In this document: piece after piece, positions 8,287 to 17,086 of the stretch | How the letters are laid out: every line of letters starts with the position of its first letter | Numbering within the stretch: position 1 is the first letter of the stretch | Source: CAZUAQ01 sp964618455 | GTDB taxonomy: Bacteria > Planctomycetota > Phycisphaerae > UBA1845 > PWPN01 | DNA: 64,000 bases | Assembly (NCBI GenBank): GCA_964618455.1 | Contig: CAZUAQ010000013.1 | Location: 1 to 64,000, forward strand | Direction of reading: 5' to 3' | The notes under the pieces: generated by a model | Told to the model about the DNA's origin: nothing | The model's input: only the letters and a program-made list of their open reading frames with translations | The model's database searches: none | Translations under genes and position numbers: made by a program

Positions 8287-9189
8287 ATGACGAGACGACG
8301 ACACAATCCGATCCCCCGCCTGCCGGCATCGCTCGGCCGCCGCGCCTTCACGCTCGTGGAACTGATGGTGGTCGTGGGGATCATCATCATCGTGCTGGCC
8401 ATCGCCATTCCCGCCATCGGGCCGATGCTCGATTCCAACGAGGAGGCGGCGCTGGTCAACACGATCAACGGCATGCTCGTCTCGGCCCAGACCGCCGCCC
8501 AGGCCAACGGCACGAAGGTCGCCCTCCGCTTCGAGCGGGCCTACGCGGTCAACGAGGACGGCATCATGATCGATGCCAACGGCTGTACGCCGGATAACGA
8601 GATCATCGTCGACCCCGACGCCGTGGATCCCGACGATCGCTACGATCCTTGCGACGTATCGTTCCAGGGTCCGCTGTACCTCGACCATCAGCAGGTGCGC
8701 CTGGCCATTTTCATGGCGAGCAACTCACCGGCGTTCCGCGAACTGCCCGACTCCAAGCCGATCGCGCTGCCCGATCGCGCCTGGGTCACGCCCTCCTTCA
8801 TTCTGAGCAACGACACCACCCGCTCGGACGACCTCTACGACAGCCTGGTCAGCAACAACCTGCAACGCACCTACGCCAACAAGCGCAGCTACAACCGGAT
8901 GGACACGTTCTACGTCGCGTTCGGGCCGGACGGGGAACTGACCGTTTCCCCTGCCGGGCAGAACTGGCTGCGCGACGGGGACCAGTCCCGCTTTTCCGAC
9001 GTGAGCGTGTTCGTTGGCTCGCCGGACGACGATCCCTCCGCGCTGGCGCTGCTCGTCTATGACCGCGAGGAATTCACGAACCTGGATCCATCGAACGGAC
9101 AGGGGCGTCTCGATTACCTGGCCCGGGCGTCGCGCCCGATCTTCATCAACCGCGCCACCGGCGCCCTGATCGAGGAGCGCCCGCAATGA
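8287..9189 (+). CDS. minor pseudopilin, GspH-like
   Basis: A 300-residue pseudopilin with the signal LGRRA^FTLVELMVVVGI (alanine before the cleavage site, mature E5 present). After the helix, EEAALVNTINGMLVSAQTAAQANGTKVALRFE resembles the GspH/FimT pattern of a helix followed by the start of a beta-sandwich, so a minor pseudopilin near the tip is likely. The stop overlaps the next start by 4 bp (ATGA at 9186-9189), indicating translational coupling. No clear Shine-Dalgarno sequence precedes the ATG at 8287. GC and codon use are high throughout, unlike the three pseudopilin genes before it. Confidence 0.8.
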   Translation: MTRRRHNPIPRLPASLGRRAFTLVELMVVVGIIIIVLAIAIPAIGPMLDSNEEAALVNTINGMLVSAQTAAQANGTKVALRFERAYAVNEDGIMIDANGCTPDNEIIVDPDAVDPDDRYDPCDVSFQGPLYLDHQQVRLAIFMASNSPAFRELPDSKPIALPDRAWVTPSFILSNDTTRSDDLYDSLVSNNLQRTYANKRSYNRMDTFYVAFGPDGELTVSPAGQNWLRDGDQSRFSDVSVFVGSPDDDPSALALLVYDREEFTNLDPSNGQGRLDYLARASRPIFINRATGALIEERPQ

Positions 9190-10607
9190 CGCCGATGAAC
9201 CCCCTCCACAAGCGCGCGCGACCACGGCCCCACGGGCAGAGTGTCAGCCTGTGGCGGCGCGGGACGGCGCAGGCGGGCTTTTCGCTGCTGGAGCTGATGA
9301 TCGCCATCATGATCCTCGGCATCGGCCTGGTCATGGTCGCCACCGTCTTCCCCGTCGGCCTGGACATCGCCAGCGAAACGATCCAACGCCACATCTCCAC
9401 CTCCGTCGCCGATTGCGCCATCAATATTCTTAAGCTGAGGGTGCCGAAGCTGAGTGATCTGGACGGTGATGCGAATCCCAACTCGGCTCGCGTGCTGGTG
9501 GGGCAGGCGATTTCCACGCCGGATGGCTCCAAGTTTCACATCGATCCGGATGCGGATATCGATGCAGAAGATTTCGCACTGCTGGCTAATCTCCTCGTCA
9601 ACAATGGCACTTCAGTCGGGGACTACTTCACCTCCACTTGGAATGTGGGTGTGCCGGCAAACCGTTTGAGCGAACGTGCCGCGGTGCTGACCGAACGTTC
9701 CGGCTGGCCGGCGGAAAATTACACGAACCTGACCGCCGTGCTTCCCTCTCAGAACATTCGGGTGTTTCGCGCCGGCTTCGATCCCTCCGTGGCACCGGTC
9801 GATTTTCTGCGCGGCCTGCCCGTGATGATCTCCCCCCGAATCGGTGGAGTCGCTTTGCAGCCGGAACTGCCGCGCATCAACTTCGCCGATCAGGTTTATC
9901 CGCCGGTGCCGCTCACCACGACGGATGCGAGCGGTTCGACCGTCCCCCGATCTTCCCAGGATCTGCTCGACGAGTTCACGGCCCGGCGCTACAACTGGAC
10001 CGCCATCCACCATCGCATGTCCTCTTCGAATCAGCAGGATGGCCAGCTCGTGACTCTGATCATTACGCATCGTGCGGATCTGAATGCGCGATTCGCGCGG
10101 CAGGCGGATCCGGGCGTCTCGGCGGATTACGATCCGACGTTCAATCCCGCGAATTCGGATAACCGACTGGCGATGCTGAAACCGGCCGCCGACCCCGATG
10201 CGTCCCTCGATGTGATTTTCCCGCGTCCCTGGCTGGTGATGCTGCGTAAGTTCAACAGCGGTGGAATCGTCCACTGCACGCCTGAAGTGGCGCGGCTCCT
10301 GCCATCGGGGAGTCAGTTCGTGATCGCCGTCACCAAGGGCTCGCTGGTGGCGGGCACCGCTCACGAGGTCAAGAGTTCGGAATGGCCGCAGGCATTTGAT
10401 TTCGGGCAGGGGACCGACAACTCGGCGCTGGATCCCGGTGCGGACACGGAAGACCTGCAAGGACGCATACAACTCGCTCAAGGGACGGGCGGTAACCAGG
10501 AGGATGTCCTCGTGTGGGTCTTTCCACCCGCCTACGATCGCGCGGGCGGCGGCGTATTTCGACGACAGACGCCGGTGGTCGGTGTGGCCATCCGGACGAT
10601 TGAGTAG
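9186..10607 (+). CDS. minor pseudopilin, GspI/PilV-like, enlarged
   Basis: A 473-residue protein with a class III prepilin signal at AQAG^FSLLELMIAIMILGIG, followed by one membrane helix and TVFPVGLDIASETIQRH. The ELMIAIMILGIG core and its position between GspH-like and GspJ-like genes suit GspI/PilV. Typical GspI is about 120-130 residues, so the soluble part here is several times larger and of unknown fold. Translation is coupled to the preceding gene by a 4-bp overlap, and the following gene starts 3 bp after the stop. Homology beyond the N-terminal 60 residues is not recognisable to me. Confidence 0.77.
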   Translation: MTPMNPLHKRARPRPHGQSVSLWRRGTAQAGFSLLELMIAIMILGIGLVMVATVFPVGLDIASETIQRHISTSVADCAINILKLRVPKLSDLDGDANPNSARVLVGQAISTPDGSKFHIDPDADIDAEDFALLANLLVNNGTSVGDYFTSTWNVGVPANRLSERAAVLTERSGWPAENYTNLTAVLPSQNIRVFRAGFDPSVAPVDFLRGLPVMISPRIGGVALQPELPRINFADQVYPPVPLTTTDASGSTVPRSSQDLLDEFTARRYNWTAIHHRMSSSNQQDGQLVTLIITHRADLNARFARQADPGVSADYDPTFNPANSDNRLAMLKPAADPDASLDVIFPRPWLVMLRKFNSGGIVHCTPEVARLLPSGSQFVIAVTKGSLVAGTAHEVKSSEWPQAFDFGQGTDNSALDPGADTEDLQGRIQLAQGTGGNQEDVLVWVFPPAYDRAGGGVFRRQTPVVGVAIRTIE

Positions 10608-10610
10608 GAC

Positions 10611-12107
10611 ATGATGACTCAGTTTGACCCGACAACCCGACGCGCCCTGACGAGACGGAACGGCTTTACGCTCACGGAATTGCTCGTCTCCGTGGCGATC
10701 CTGGCGGGGATGATGACGCTCATTGCCACCATCTTCAGCACCGCCGGCAAGGCCACGGGGACTGCCCAATCGCTCACCAAGCAGCACCGGCAGATCCAGC
10801 AGGTGGCCGAGAGCATCAAGAAGGATCTCGAAAGCATGACCAACGGCAGCGGGCGCGTTCTCGCCATCGCCGGTGTTCAGGTCGTGGCTTACGACACGCC
10901 CGATGACCTCGCATCACAGCGGGCACTGCAAACCCCGAACGATCTCCACCGCGCCGACGTCATGATGCTCGTCACTCCGCGCGCCATGAAGCCCTACATC
11001 GCAGATGCCGTGGACCAGGATAACCTCGAACCTTTCAAACAGGTGGTGTATGGCCACGCATTGATCGGCCAGTTGACCGAATCCGGTTGGACGCTTCAGG
11101 GCTTGAATCAGGTTCCCGCCTCCCGTTGGCACCTGGCACGGCGCGTCACGGGCTTTCTGCAGTCAGGGATACTGCAGGCCGGCGTCAGCGACAGCAGCTT
11201 GCTCTCAGGGGAATTCACCAATCAAGCCCCGATGGCGGGAGACCTTGCCGATGTCTTCAGCGCGACATTTACGTCGTTGACGGTCTCGCAAGGCACGCCC
11301 TTGGGCTATTACGTGTACCGAAATGTATCCTCGGGAAACCCGTCGCTGTTCTCCTACTATCTCTATGATCCCACCATTACGATTCCTGGTCCTTATGCTT
11401 TCAATCCCATGCGGTTGAGCAGCGGTGGTGGGTACTCCTGGCTCACCGACGATCCGAATGATGCGTTGGGCAGTACGCCGTATTGGTGGCAAGCACGTTC
11501 TGCCAGTTCGACGGGCTGGCAACGCGATGAAGGAGGGACCCCAATTGACTTTCCAGTCTCTCCACCCCCTCCGGCAGCGCCGGGACAGCCCGATGGCCCT
11601 CCGTTGGCGTCCACTTTCCAGCAGTCGGGAGGATCAGTGAACTGGAAGAGCTGGCCCAGTTGGTTCTACAACGGCGAAGGGTCGCGCGTGGCGATCGATC
11701 CGGATCCCGAAGTGCCCGGCGCGGCGAAGTATCTCGCTCCGTACTTCCTGCCGGCGTGCAGCGAGTTCAAGGTCGAAGTCACGTTCGACGATCCCCGGAT
11801 ACTTCCCACCTTCCTGGATGGCAACGCATTCGTGGTGGCAGCATCCGACCTGAACCGGGATGAAAACATCACGGACGGCGATGACGCCCCAGCCCCTGAT
11901 CCGATCAACTGGCAGACGGTGCCCAATGATGAAATGTGGGTCTGGTACGACACGCCCTCCTCCGCCTATGCCGCCTCCGGCGATTCGCGGCAGTACACCG
12001 ACCCGTTCGTCTGGCCGTCGGCGGTGCGGATCACGATTACCGCCTACGACCCGGCGGGGAACCTGGACGACCCGGTGACCACGTCGATCATCCACGCGTT
12101 CGAATGA
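10611..12107 (+). CDS. minor pseudopilin, GspJ/PilW-like, enlarged
   Basis: A 498-residue protein with prepilin signal RRNG^FTLTELLVSVAILAG and mature E5. After the helix, IFSTAGKATGTAQSLTKQHRQIQQVAESIKKDLESM resembles the GspJ-type amphipathic stem. Usual GspJ is about 200 residues, so this is enlarged like its neighbours. The remainder includes a Pro-rich linker (PPPPAAPGQPDGPP, about 315-330) and a beta-rich end. ATG codons at 10611 and 10614 both follow an AGGA. It sits directly after the GspI-like gene and would form part of the same tip complex. Lower-GC patches occur at about 11030-11560. Confidence 0.77.
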   Translation: MMTQFDPTTRRALTRRNGFTLTELLVSVAILAGMMTLIATIFSTAGKATGTAQSLTKQHRQIQQVAESIKKDLESMTNGSGRVLAIAGVQVVAYDTPDDLASQRALQTPNDLHRADVMMLVTPRAMKPYIADAVDQDNLEPFKQVVYGHALIGQLTESGWTLQGLNQVPASRWHLARRVTGFLQSGILQAGVSDSSLLSGEFTNQAPMAGDLADVFSATFTSLTVSQGTPLGYYVYRNVSSGNPSLFSYYLYDPTITIPGPYAFNPMRLSSGGGYSWLTDDPNDALGSTPYWWQARSASSTGWQRDEGGTPIDFPVSPPPPAAPGQPDGPPLASTFQQSGGSVNWKSWPSWFYNGEGSRVAIDPDPEVPGAAKYLAPYFLPACSEFKVEVTFDDPRILPTFLDGNAFVVAASDLNRDENITDGDDAPAPDPINWQTVPNDEMWVWYDTPSSAYAASGDSRQYTDPFVWPSAVRITITAYDPAGNLDDPVTTSIIHAFE

Positions 12108-12491
12108 CGGCGGAGGCCGGCGGGACACGTTCGGGACGCGTTCGCAGGGGCTGAGCCCTCATTCATCGACCGCCGCACGGGCCTGGGGCGGTCGCCCGTC
12201 AGAAGGGGGTGCCGTCCTGACGAACTGCGACGTGGCGGGCTTTGCGGAGAGGAAAGCTGATTTGGCGACAAATTCCCTCGTGTTCGACCCCACCCCGAAC
12301 CGATCTGCAATTGGGTTATCGGGAGCCCGGGGCGGCGATTTTCCGCCGTCCGCTAATTCCGCCATTTGGAGGCGATCCGGGCCGCTCTTTTCGCCCCTCG
12401 CTGTGGCGATTTCCCGTTCTAAGCCTGTTTCCCGGCTGGACTTGTCACTTGGCCTCCCCGATGCTGGGTACGGACACAGGAGGCCCGTGCG
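12108..12491 (+). other. 384-bp gap upstream of the giant GspK-like gene
   Basis: No convincing gene is present; short open frames here lack any family signal. A small GC hairpin (GGCGG...CCGCC) lies at about 12333-12350. TTGTCA at 12442-12447 with TGGGTA 17 bp downstream is a weak promoter candidate. A strong Shine-Dalgarno sequence AGGAGG (12478-12483) stands 8 bp before the ATG at 12492. The gap is the longest inside the pilus cluster and may give the GspK-like gene its own expression control. Confidence 0.4.
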
Positions 12492-15400
12492 ATGAAGTTT
12501 CCTAGCGCACTGCGAACGACAATCCGACCGGCCACCGCACTTCGCCCGCGAAGCCTGCGCCGGGCGCGCGCCCTGGCGCATCATGGATGTTCGGGGCATG
12601 AACGTTCGGGGCATGAACGTTCGGGGCATGAACGCCCGGGCACTGTGCTGATCCTGGTGGTCGGTGTGCTGGCCATGCTGTTCATCATCGGGGCGTCGCT
12701 GCTGGTCGTGTCGAGCTTCGAGCGCGAGACCGCCACACGCATCGCCGAGGCCCGCAACCTCAAGAGTGCCGACAGCGCCGTTGTCGAGCCGATCATTCTG
12801 CAACTGTACTACGACATCAAGGGCAACGATAACACGCCGTACAACTTCGGCTATTCCGGCGACAATTCCGCCTCCGAGGACTTCGCCGACTTCGCCGGGT
12901 TCGTGGCGCAGCAAAGCCTGAGCAACGGCGACCTGATGTTCTCCTCGCTCGAACCCTACCGATTCAATAACGGCGGCCCGTGGTACCTGTTTGCCACGAG
13001 TTGGGGCCTGGACTCGTCGTACAACGTCGGCCTGCGCCCGGTCGGTAACCAGGTCGGCATCAGTCTGCTGCCGGTGGACGGCGGCATACTGCGCGATGCC
13101 GATGCGGACGGTGTTTACGATTCGTCCAACTCGGTACTGCTGGATCAGCTTCGCGGCATGTTCGGCCAGTCGATGCGACTGGAGCTGCGCGTGCTGCCGC
13201 ATGGCGGTATGGTCATGCTCGACCCGTTCACGCACCCGGCGCTGCTGACGCAGGTGATCCATCCGAAGGATTCCGCATACCACGCGACGCCGATCCAGTT
13301 GTGGACCGACGGACTGGCGGTCGAGATCGCCTCCGACGAGAACAACCTGCGTCGTCGCTACATGCTGCCGCCCAACGTGGACCGTCAGGATCTGCCGTCG
13401 ACGGCGCTGGAGAACCTGCTGCCGAATACGCTCGGGTATCTCGATCCCACCGGGGATTTCAACGATTGCACGCCGCACTACTGGGTACTGGAGAGTGATC
13501 AGGACAACCCGTGCATGAACGAGTGGTGGACGGCGCGGATGAGCCAGCCCTACCCGCTCACGCACGCCAACTACAACGCCGACAACGACGGCTACGACCG
13601 CCGGCACCTGATGACCGTGGCCAAGAACTACGACGATATCCTCCGCCCGATCCGGGATGAGGCGCGATTGGATAATCTGTTTTCATCGTTCTTCACGACG
13701 AACTACGTCGCCGCCTTGAATCCCGTGGATGGGAGCCCGACGCCGATTCCAGGGACGAGCCCTGTACAGTATTACGATTACGGCTACGTGGACGGCTCGC
13801 TCGAGTTCAACAGCGATAGCCGTGGCGGGCGTGTCCAGTTCAGCTTGCGCGACGTTCTCGAACCCAACGGCGAACCCAACGGCGAGGCCAGCTATCGACG
13901 GGTTATGCAGCTTGCCGCCTACTTCATGGCGATGATTCAGCATACGTCGGTAGCCGGGTCGGATTCGGACACTCCCTACGTCGATCAACTCATCGAGCAG
14001 TTGCGTACGGCAGTCCAGCTGGCCATCAACACGGTGGACTTCGCGGATCAGGATCAGAATCCGACGCGAGTCACACTATACAATACCGGCGGGCAACAAA
14101 TCGTCGACATGGTGGGTGTTGAGAAGCATCCGTATCTCACTGAAGCCTACGCCAAGGTGGTAATCGGCCCAGAGGATGCCACTACCTGGAAGGATGAGCC
14201 AGATTGGGATCAAACGATCTACGCGATTGAGTTCTATAATCCTTATTCCGAGCCGATCGACTTGAGCATGTTTGAATTGGTCGATGTGGTGTACGACAAG
14301 AATACGAAGACGACGGTGGATTTGGATCTTGGATGGATTCCGATGCCTGCTTACGGCCCCGATGCGTTTTTTCCCGGATCGCCCGCGGTTGAAGTGGACG
14401 AACTGGCACCTTACAGCTACATCGTTATCACTAATCGCCAGATCGACCCACTGTTACAGGATTCGAATCATTCCTGGAACAGCGTTCACGGATCAGACGC
14501 TTACGTGGCCGGAGCGGTGCCCGACGAGAACTTTTTCGTCATTGATGATACGAATCTTCTCGGAGCCGATCAGGTTCTTCATCTCGAAAAGGGGATGCCG
14601 GTCAAGCTACGGATGAAGGATAGTGCGATCACTGACCTGACGGGTGATGCGATGCCCCCGGGAGGCGTGATCGTCGATGTACTGGATCCTGATCGGAACA
14701 TGCATGCGTTTAGGTCGAATCTGCCCTTTGCCAATGACGAAAAACTCACGACGGATCTACGGACTCCCGGGGAGATCCGGGGAACCAATCCGCAATGGGA
14801 ACCCGGTGATTACTCCGAGGACTATCTGGTCTATGAGACCACGATGCTGCGTCGCAAGGAGATGAATGCCTTCACAGCGGATAACGGGCAAATCATCTTT
14901 CCGCCGCTCCATTGGTATTTCACGTTGTCGCTGCAATCGTCCTTCCCACTTTACGAGGACATCAACCTTTCGCCGTCCAATGTCTATCCGATGGCGGAGG
15001 TCTTTCAGTCGTACGCATGGGACGGCCGGGACAATCCTCCGATTCACAATCTGCTGGGAACACAAAACTACGGCACACTGGCTGGCGAGAGAGACTATCA
15101 GGATCTCCTTGAAGATCTCTTCGCCGGAAAGGGTGTGAACAGCACGCCTCTGAATGTGGCTTTCGTGGGACTTGCACAGGGTGGCAACAGTACCCGTGGA
15201 ACGTCTCCTCCGGTGGCGCCTTTCCCCATCCTGACTGCGGATCGCGGCGTTCGTGCGGATACCGGAGGTACACTGGCCTTTCCGACCACCGGGACATTGG
15301 CGCTGGTGACGCGATATGCTCACGACCTGAGGTGTCAGTCTTATTCGGCGGGTGTCCGTGCGACTCAGAGAGTGGATGCCAATTGGTGCGATGCTGTCGT

Positions 15401-16547
15401 GGATGAAGCTGAGGATCTGGCCCAGATGCGGCAAGTGGACAACGGCCATTTGCCTCTCTTCGACGATATCGAGACGATTGATGACAGCCAGATCGTGATG
15501 GATCTCGCCAGGGGACAGGGCCGATTGAATGTCCCGTGGGGCCAGTTGATTTACGAATACTTCACGGCGTTGCCGCTGGAGGAGCTCGTTCGTGACGGTG
15601 TCCCATTGGCCTCGGTGGGAGGCGGGCTTGGGGAGTTGGTTGCTTCCGCAGCCTATGACAGCGATTATGCCGCGCTTTTCCCCGGCTACCCAATTGTCGA
15701 ACCCGTCGAGGTGGGTGGCGATACTACGGTCGGGCCGCGTGTCCGCGGGCGCATCAACATCAACTTCGCGCCGTGGTGGGTGTTGGACGGCATGCCGATG
15801 ATGTTTGACGATTATCTGGACACTGCCAATCTTCAGGCCAATCCGGATCAGATTGCCTTATCGCTGCCCGTTCGTGAATTGTTTGCACGCACGGGTGGCC
15901 CGCCGTTGGATCAGCCGGGTTCGGCTCTCAATATCGCCGACTTGAATAACGCTGCCACGAGGCCGGGCGAACGTTTCCTGGATCTACTGGTGGACGATTT
16001 CAATCAGGACGCGACGTACGGCACGGCCTTGCCCACGCCATCGGGTTTCACCGATATGGGGCCGGACTTGGCGAAGTATCTGGTGTCGTATCGCGAGCCG
16101 GTGCTCTCTGCCTCCGGGTCTAAGCGTATCCCCCGACAGGCGGCAGGGAGCAGTCCGATTTCTCGTGCATGGGAAGGCACGAATACCGTGCCCGGTTTTG
16201 CGACCGTGGGCGAGATCGCCGACGTGCTGGCCGGGATCACCGTCAAGGCGGAGAAGGGCAGCACGCTCGAAGGGAATCTACTCGCACTGCGTGACGCGAC
16301 GCTGTCCAACGACAAGCCGTTCGCCTACCTCGGCTATCTGCACTTGGTGGCGCCGATGGTCCGGCTGCAGGACTGGGCGACGACGCGAAGCCACGTGTAC
16401 ACGATCTACAGCACCGTGGGCAGCAGCGGCGTGACGTTCCGCTCGCAGGTCACGGTGGATCGCTCGCGCTGCCTCTACTCCAACGACCTGCCGGTCCGCA
16501 TCGCCGAGTCTGAGCCGATCAGCTACTTCAACACGCTGGATCAGTGA
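12492..16547 (+). CDS. giant GspK/PilX-like minor pseudopilin (1351 aa)
   Basis: A very large protein ending the pilus cluster. Residues 1-50 are a basic leader with a threefold SGHER repeat, followed by RPGTVLILVVGVLAMLFIIG, one membrane helix, and FERETATRIAEARNLKSADSA, which fits the PilX/GspK N-terminus (no Glu at mature position 5, as in GspK). Near residue 1085, GRININFAPWWVLDGMP resembles the GspK INxNTAPxxVL segment. GspK is normally about 330 residues, so this protein is about four times longer; the extra mass appears to be soluble and extracytoplasmic. AGGAGG stands 8 bp before the ATG. A lower-GC stretch covers about 14060-15560. The GspK assignment rests on position and two short motifs. 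Confidence 0.72.
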   Translation: MKFPSALRTTIRPATALRPRSLRRARALAHHGCSGHERSGHERSGHERPGTVLILVVGVLAMLFIIGASLLVVSSFERETATRIAEARNLKSADSAVVEPIILQLYYDIKGNDNTPYNFGYSGDNSASEDFADFAGFVAQQSLSNGDLMFSSLEPYRFNNGGPWYLFATSWGLDSSYNVGLRPVGNQVGISLLPVDGGILRDADADGVYDSSNSVLLDQLRGMFGQSMRLELRVLPHGGMVMLDPFTHPALLTQVIHPKDSAYHATPIQLWTDGLAVEIASDENNLRRRYMLPPNVDRQDLPSTALENLLPNTLGYLDPTGDFNDCTPHYWVLESDQDNPCMNEWWTARMSQPYPLTHANYNADNDGYDRRHLMTVAKNYDDILRPIRDEARLDNLFSSFFTTNYVAALNPVDGSPTPIPGTSPVQYYDYGYVDGSLEFNSDSRGGRVQFSLRDVLEPNGEPNGEASYRRVMQLAAYFMAMIQHTSVAGSDSDTPYVDQLIEQLRTAVQLAINTVDFADQDQNPTRVTLYNTGGQQIVDMVGVEKHPYLTEAYAKVVIGPEDATTWKDEPDWDQTIYAIEFYNPYSEPIDLSMFELVDVVYDKNTKTTVDLDLGWIPMPAYGPDAFFPGSPAVEVDELAPYSYIVITNRQIDPLLQDSNHSWNSVHGSDAYVAGAVPDENFFVIDDTNLLGADQVLHLEKGMPVKLRMKDSAITDLTGDAMPPGGVIVDVLDPDRNMHAFRSNLPFANDEKLTTDLRTPGEIRGTNPQWEPGDYSEDYLVYETTMLRRKEMNAFTADNGQIIFPPLHWYFTLSLQSSFPLYEDINLSPSNVYPMAEVFQSYAWDGRDNPPIHNLLGTQNYGTLAGERDYQDLLEDLFAGKGVNSTPLNVAFVGLAQGGNSTRGTSPPVAPFPILTADRGVRADTGGTLAFPTTGTLALVTRYAHDLRCQSYSAGVRATQRVDANWCDAVVDEAEDLAQMRQVDNGHLPLFDDIETIDDSQIVMDLARGQGRLNVPWGQLIYEYFTALPLEELVRDGVPLASVGGGLGELVASAAYDSDYAALFPGYPIVEPVEVGGDTTVGPRVRGRININFAPWWVLDGMPMMFDDYLDTANLQANPDQIALSLPVRELFARTGGPPLDQPGSALNIADLNNAATRPGERFLDLLVDDFNQDATYGTALPTPSGFTDMGPDLAKYLVSYREPVLSASGSKRIPRQAAGSSPISRAWEGTNTVPGFATVGEIADVLAGITVKAEKGSTLEGNLLALRDATLSNDKPFAYLGYLHLVAPMVRLQDWATTRSHVYTIYSTVGSSGVTFRSQVTVDRSRCLYSNDLPVRIAESEPISYFNTLDQ
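12590..12634 (+). repeat. three perfect 15-bp tandem repeats inside the GspK-like gene
   Basis: The unit TTCGGGGCATGAACG occurs three times without mismatch at 12590-12604, 12605-12619 and 12620-12634. It encodes repeated S-G-H-E-R in the leader just before the membrane helix. Because the unit is a multiple of three, gain or loss would keep the frame and only change leader length. Confidence 0.95.
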
Positions 16548-16569
16548 TCACGCTGCCATCGGATGACAT

Positions 16570-16597
16570 CGCGCGGCGGCTGGGTGTCGCCCGCGCG
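16570..16597 (+). terminator. GC-rich hairpin after the pilus cluster
   Basis: CGCGCGG (16570-16576) pairs with CCGCGCG (16591-16597), 22 bp after the stop of the GspK-like gene. No T-run follows, so it may act as a weak or Rho-assisted terminator or only protect the 3' end. Confidence 0.4.
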
Positions 16598-17086
16598 AGG
16601 GTTGAACGGTGATCGTGCGTTCCTCCACCTCACTCTCCCTTCTCAGCGCAGACTCTACCGCCTGTCGGGTCAAAGGCGCGTCCCTGGATATTGATCGGGA
16701 TCCCCTCCCTGACGGTCGGGGTACTGACTGAAAGTGCATGTGCTTGCTCTCGAATGGTCGGGATACTGCCCGAGCGTACGCGTGCTCGCAGAAATCAGGT
16801 CTGGGGATCGCTCGCTCGCGGGAACTGGTCGGTGACCGACTGCAGGCGCGAGTGTTCGCTCGCGCATGGTCGTGTGCGGTCTGCGGGGGCGGGCGCACGG
16901 TCACTGCCCGTCGGGGTGCGGTCCAGGGCGGTGCTGATGTAAGATAGAGGGCTTGAGCCGCAAGTGATGTTGGGGCGGTGGGTTGCGGATGGTCGAGCCT
17001 TCGCGATGCCGGTGAGTGGCGGGGGCGCGGGGATTCGCGTTCGGGGGAGGGTTCACCTCGGGAGTTCATGCAGATCACGGTGATGG
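16598..17086 (+). other. noncoding spacer with degenerate repeats
   Basis: No gene is supported. The spacer contains the dispersed repeat at 16701-16732, followed by diverged variants of its TCGGGGTACTG core (for example TCGGGATACTGCC near 16760). Several CGCTCGC-type runs also occur. The permease gene begins at the right edge. Confidence 0.5.
16701..16732 (+). repeat. dispersed 32-bp intergenic repeat, copy A
   Basis: This 32-bp sequence (TCCCCTCCCT ... GGTACTGACTGAA) recurs in inverted orientation at 32799-32830 with 31 of 32 bases identical. Both copies are intergenic. No ORF-supported function is seen. Confidence 0.85.

Noticed and set aside
12232..12505. Small frames in the gap before the GspK-like gene
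   Set aside because: No homology, no ribosome binding site, and they run into the true start of the GspK-like gene.
16691..16947. Small plus-strand frames over the repeat region after the pilus cluster
   Set aside because: Their products are translations of the dispersed repeat and its degenerate variants, as is a minus-strand frame at 32757-32975.
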